Below, piece by piece: positions 7,001 to 8,450 of a DNA stretch of 8,450 nt (position 1 is the stretch's first letter; each line of letters begins with the position of its first letter). The notes beneath the pieces are model-generated. The model saw nothing but the letters and a program-made list of their open reading frames with translations. It did no database searches and was not told the origin of the DNA. The DNA is from an uncultured Prevotella sp. (GTDB taxonomy: Bacteria; Bacteroidota; Bacteroidia; Bacteroidales; Bacteroidaceae). The translations under genes were made by a program, and so were the position numbers. The DNA lies in NCBI GenBank assembly GCA_934281565.1, contig CAKQXI010000105.1, positions 1-8,450 of the forward strand. The letters run 5' to 3'.

Positions 7001-7115
7001 AATTAAGAATTAATAATTAAGAATTAATAATTATAGCCTCATGGGAAAAAGCCATCAGGCAAGAAAGAATAGTTGCTACCCAATTCTTAATCATTAATTC
7101 TTAATTTTTAATTAT
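7001..7115. repeat. Imperfect inverted repeat of 7-base units between aminotransferase and permease genes
   Basis: The left part (7001-7034) is an exact 14-base tandem duplication (7001-7014 and 7015-7028) plus a remnant, made of AATTAAG/AATTAAT heptads. The right part (7081-7115) carries the complementary heptads and ends at the base next to the aminotransferase TAA (7116-7118). Positions 7001-7025 and 7082-7106 pair with one mismatch in 25. The 56 bases between include a smaller hairpin at 7036-7060. Same design as the element at 2200-2286: heptads starting at a stop codon and mirrored further on. It may act as a 3' mRNA structure or partial terminator; it fills nearly the whole gap. Confidence 0.8.
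7036..7060. repeat. Small hairpin inside the 7001-7115 repeat
   Basis: GCCTCATGG (7036-7044) pairs with CCATCAGGC (7052-7060) except for one C-C mismatch, with a 7-base loop. It is more GC-rich than its surroundings. Read on the minus strand, the loop gives a run of five T, but that run lies between the arms and not after them, so it is not a normal terminator. It may be the central stem of a larger folded 3' end of the aminotransferase mRNA. Confidence 0.5.
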
Positions 7116-8327
7116 TTAGAGTCCTTCGTCCTCAACTCTCCCTGGGTATGCCTCAAGAGCCTTTGCCAAAACGATGAGTGCTCGTTCCAAGTCGTGCTTC
7201 TTCAATACGTATGCCACACGTACTTGGTTGCGACCAGCACCGGGTGTCGTATAGAAACCAGAGGCTGGAGCCATCATCACCGTCTCGCCCTCGTAGTTGA
7301 ATTCCTCCAAGCACCAACGGCAGAATTTGTCAGAGTCATCGATAGGCAACTTAGCCACGGTATAGAATGCACCCATAGGGATTGGAGTGTAAACGCCTGG
7401 AATACGGTTCAAGCCATCAATCAAGCACTTGCGTCGCTCCACATATTCATCGTAAACATCACGATAATATTCTTCTGGGGCATCAAGGGAAGCCTCTGCT
7501 ACAATCTGACCAATCAATGGGGGAGAAAGGCGTGCCTGACAGAACTTCATCACTGCCTTGCGAATTTCTGGGTTCTTGGTTATCAAGGCACCGATACGTA
7601 TGCCACACTCGCTGTAACGCTTAGATACAGAGTCGATGAGGATAGTGTTTTGTTCGATACCCTCCAAGTGCATGGCACTGATGTAAGGACTGCCTGTATA
7701 GATATATTCACGATATACTTCGTCTGAGAAAAGATACAAGTCGTATTTTTTCACCAAGTCTCGTATTTGGTTCATTTCACGACGAGTATAGAGATAACCC
7801 GTAGGATTGTTTGGGTTGCAAATCATGATGGCACGGGTGCGGTCATTGATAAGCTCCTCGAATTTCTCCACCTTAGGCAATGAAAATCCTTCTTCTATGG
7901 TTGTAGCAATGGTACGTATCTTGGCACCTGCCGAGATGGCGAAAGCCATATAGTTGGCGTAAGCTGGTTCTGGTACGATAATCTCGTCACCGGGGTTGAG
8001 GCAACTCATGAAAGAGAATAGCACAGCCTCAGAGCCTCCCGATGTGATGATGATATCATCGGCAGTTACGTTGATGTTGAATTTCTTGTAATAATCCACG
8101 AGCTTCTCGCGATAGCTGAGATAGCCCTGACTTGGAGAATACTCCAAGATGGTGCGGTCTATATGCTTCAAGGCATCAAGACCACACTGGGGAGTAGGTA
8201 GGTCTGGCTGACCAATGTTCAAGTGATAGACCTTCACCCCACGTTTCTTTGCTGCGGCAGCAAGAGGAGCCAACTTTCTGATTGGTGACTCTGGCATTTC
8301 AAGACCGCGTACTGATATTTCAGGCAT
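7116..8327 (-). CDS. Pyridoxal-phosphate-dependent class I/II aminotransferase (aspartate aminotransferase-like)
   Basis: A 403-residue fold-type I PLP enzyme, full length for the family and cytosolic. It is expected to move an amino group between an amino acid and a 2-oxo acid. Visible motifs: N-terminal substrate-lid segment HLNIGQPDLPTP (35-46), phosphate-binding TSGGSEA (95-101), NPNNPTG with Asn174 (171-177), Asp202 in FSDEVYREY contacting the pyridine nitrogen, the Schiff-base Lys236 in DSVSKRYS, Arg244, and Arg370 in NQVRVAY for the substrate carboxylate. The ATG at 8327 gives the common MPEISVRG start, with a good promoter box about 33 bases upstream; a second Met at codon 11 is less likely. 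Upstream Shine-Dalgarno sequence is weak. The family includes aspartate, aromatic and alanine-type aminotransferases, and I cannot choose between them, so no symbol is given. Its stop codon abuts the repeat at 7001-7115. Confidence 0.92.
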   Translation of the reverse strand: MPEISVRGLEMPESPIRKLAPLAAAAKKRGVKVYHLNIGQPDLPTPQCGLDALKHIDRTILEYSPSQGYLSYREKLVDYYKKFNINVTADDIIITSGGSEAVLFSFMSCLNPGDEIIVPEPAYANYMAFAISAGAKIRTIATTIEEGFSLPKVEKFEELINDRTRAIMICNPNNPTGYLYTRREMNQIRDLVKKYDLYLFSDEVYREYIYTGSPYISAMHLEGIEQNTILIDSVSKRYSECGIRIGALITKNPEIRKAVMKFCQARLSPPLIGQIVAEASLDAPEEYYRDVYDEYVERRKCLIDGLNRIPGVYTPIPMGAFYTVAKLPIDDSDKFCRWCLEEFNYEGETVMMAPASGFYTTPGAGRNQVRVAYVLKKHDLERALIVLAKALEAYPGRVEDEGL

Positions 8328-8359
8328 CTTATTTCTTTAAATAATTAATTTCTGAGGTG

Positions 8360-8392
8360 CAAAGATAAGAATTTTCATTGATATAAGAGAAA
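8360..8392 (-). promoter_or_regulatory. Probable promoter of the aminotransferase gene
   Basis: On the minus strand TATCTTTG (8367-8360) is an exact TAnnTTTG -7 box. Twenty-one bases further upstream is TTTC (8392-8389), one mismatch from the TTTG -33 box. The start site would fall near 8355, giving a leader of about 28 bases before the ATG at 8327. No palindromic operator is apparent here. Confidence 0.6.
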
Positions 8393-8410
8393 AGATTTGG
8401 CAGATTTTTT

Positions 8411-8418
8411 TATTTTTG
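8411..8418 (+). promoter_or_regulatory. Possible divergent -7 box at the window edge
   Basis: TATTTTTG matches TAnnTTTG on the plus strand, but no TTTG lies 19-21 bases upstream (the nearest is only 11 bases away), and the site sits in a T-rich run where chance matches are likely. It could serve a plus-strand gene beyond the window. Confidence 0.2.
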
Positions 8419-8450
8419 GTAAAAAACTCTGCTTTCTGTTGGATGGACGC

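Noticed and set aside
6991..7002. TTG at 7002 as the permease start
   Set aside because: ATG at 6990 gives the typical MNFPLFIAKR N-terminus, and the TTG start overlaps the repeat element.
7001..7115. CRISPR array or riboswitch in the repeat-rich gap
   Set aside because: Repeats are 7-14 bases without spacers, and no known aptamer core is seen; it is a simple heptad inverted repeat.

Overview
The window is ordinary chromosomal sequence from a member of the Bacteroidota, most likely Bacteroidales and Prevotella-like. The support is the protein character of every gene (LepA, a short Crp/Fnr regulator, acyl-CoA synthetases, a LolC/E-type permease and a class I aminotransferase, all with Bacteroidales-style sequence), the moderate base composition with AT-rich gaps, mostly weak Shine-Dalgarno sites, and promoter boxes of the Bacteroidota type (TAnnTTTG, with an upstream TTTG). 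The genus is an inference from family knowledge.

Layout. Positions 1-1530 (+) hold the 3' five-sixths of lepA, cut by the window edge. Positions 1602-2201 (+) hold a Crp/Fnr-family regulator with its own likely promoter and a clear ribosome binding site. It converges on a minus-strand block, and the 90-base gap between is filled by a 36-bp perfect inverted repeat that starts at the regulator's stop codon. The minus-strand block, read from right to left, is a PLP aminotransferase (8327-7116), a FtsX/LolC-E-type ABC permease (6990-5743), and two tandem paralogous acyl-CoA synthetases (5631-3961 and 3950-2292, 10 bases apart). The aminotransferase and permease are separated by a second inverted repeat, which starts directly after the aminotransferase stop codon.

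Regulation. The synthetase pair has the best promoter in the window: a TTTG box, a 19-base spacer and TACCTTTG. Two copies of TGCACA-N13-TGTGCA, with centres 41 bp apart, cover it. This looks like a paired repressor operator controlling both synthetases. The aminotransferase has a good -7 box just upstream of its start.

I see no mobile element, phage gene, CRISPR array, RNA gene or defence system, and no new multi-gene system. The items most worth a second look are the double operator, the two inverted repeats built of 7-base units abutting stop codons, and the apparent loss of the usual A10 catalytic lysine in both synthetases.
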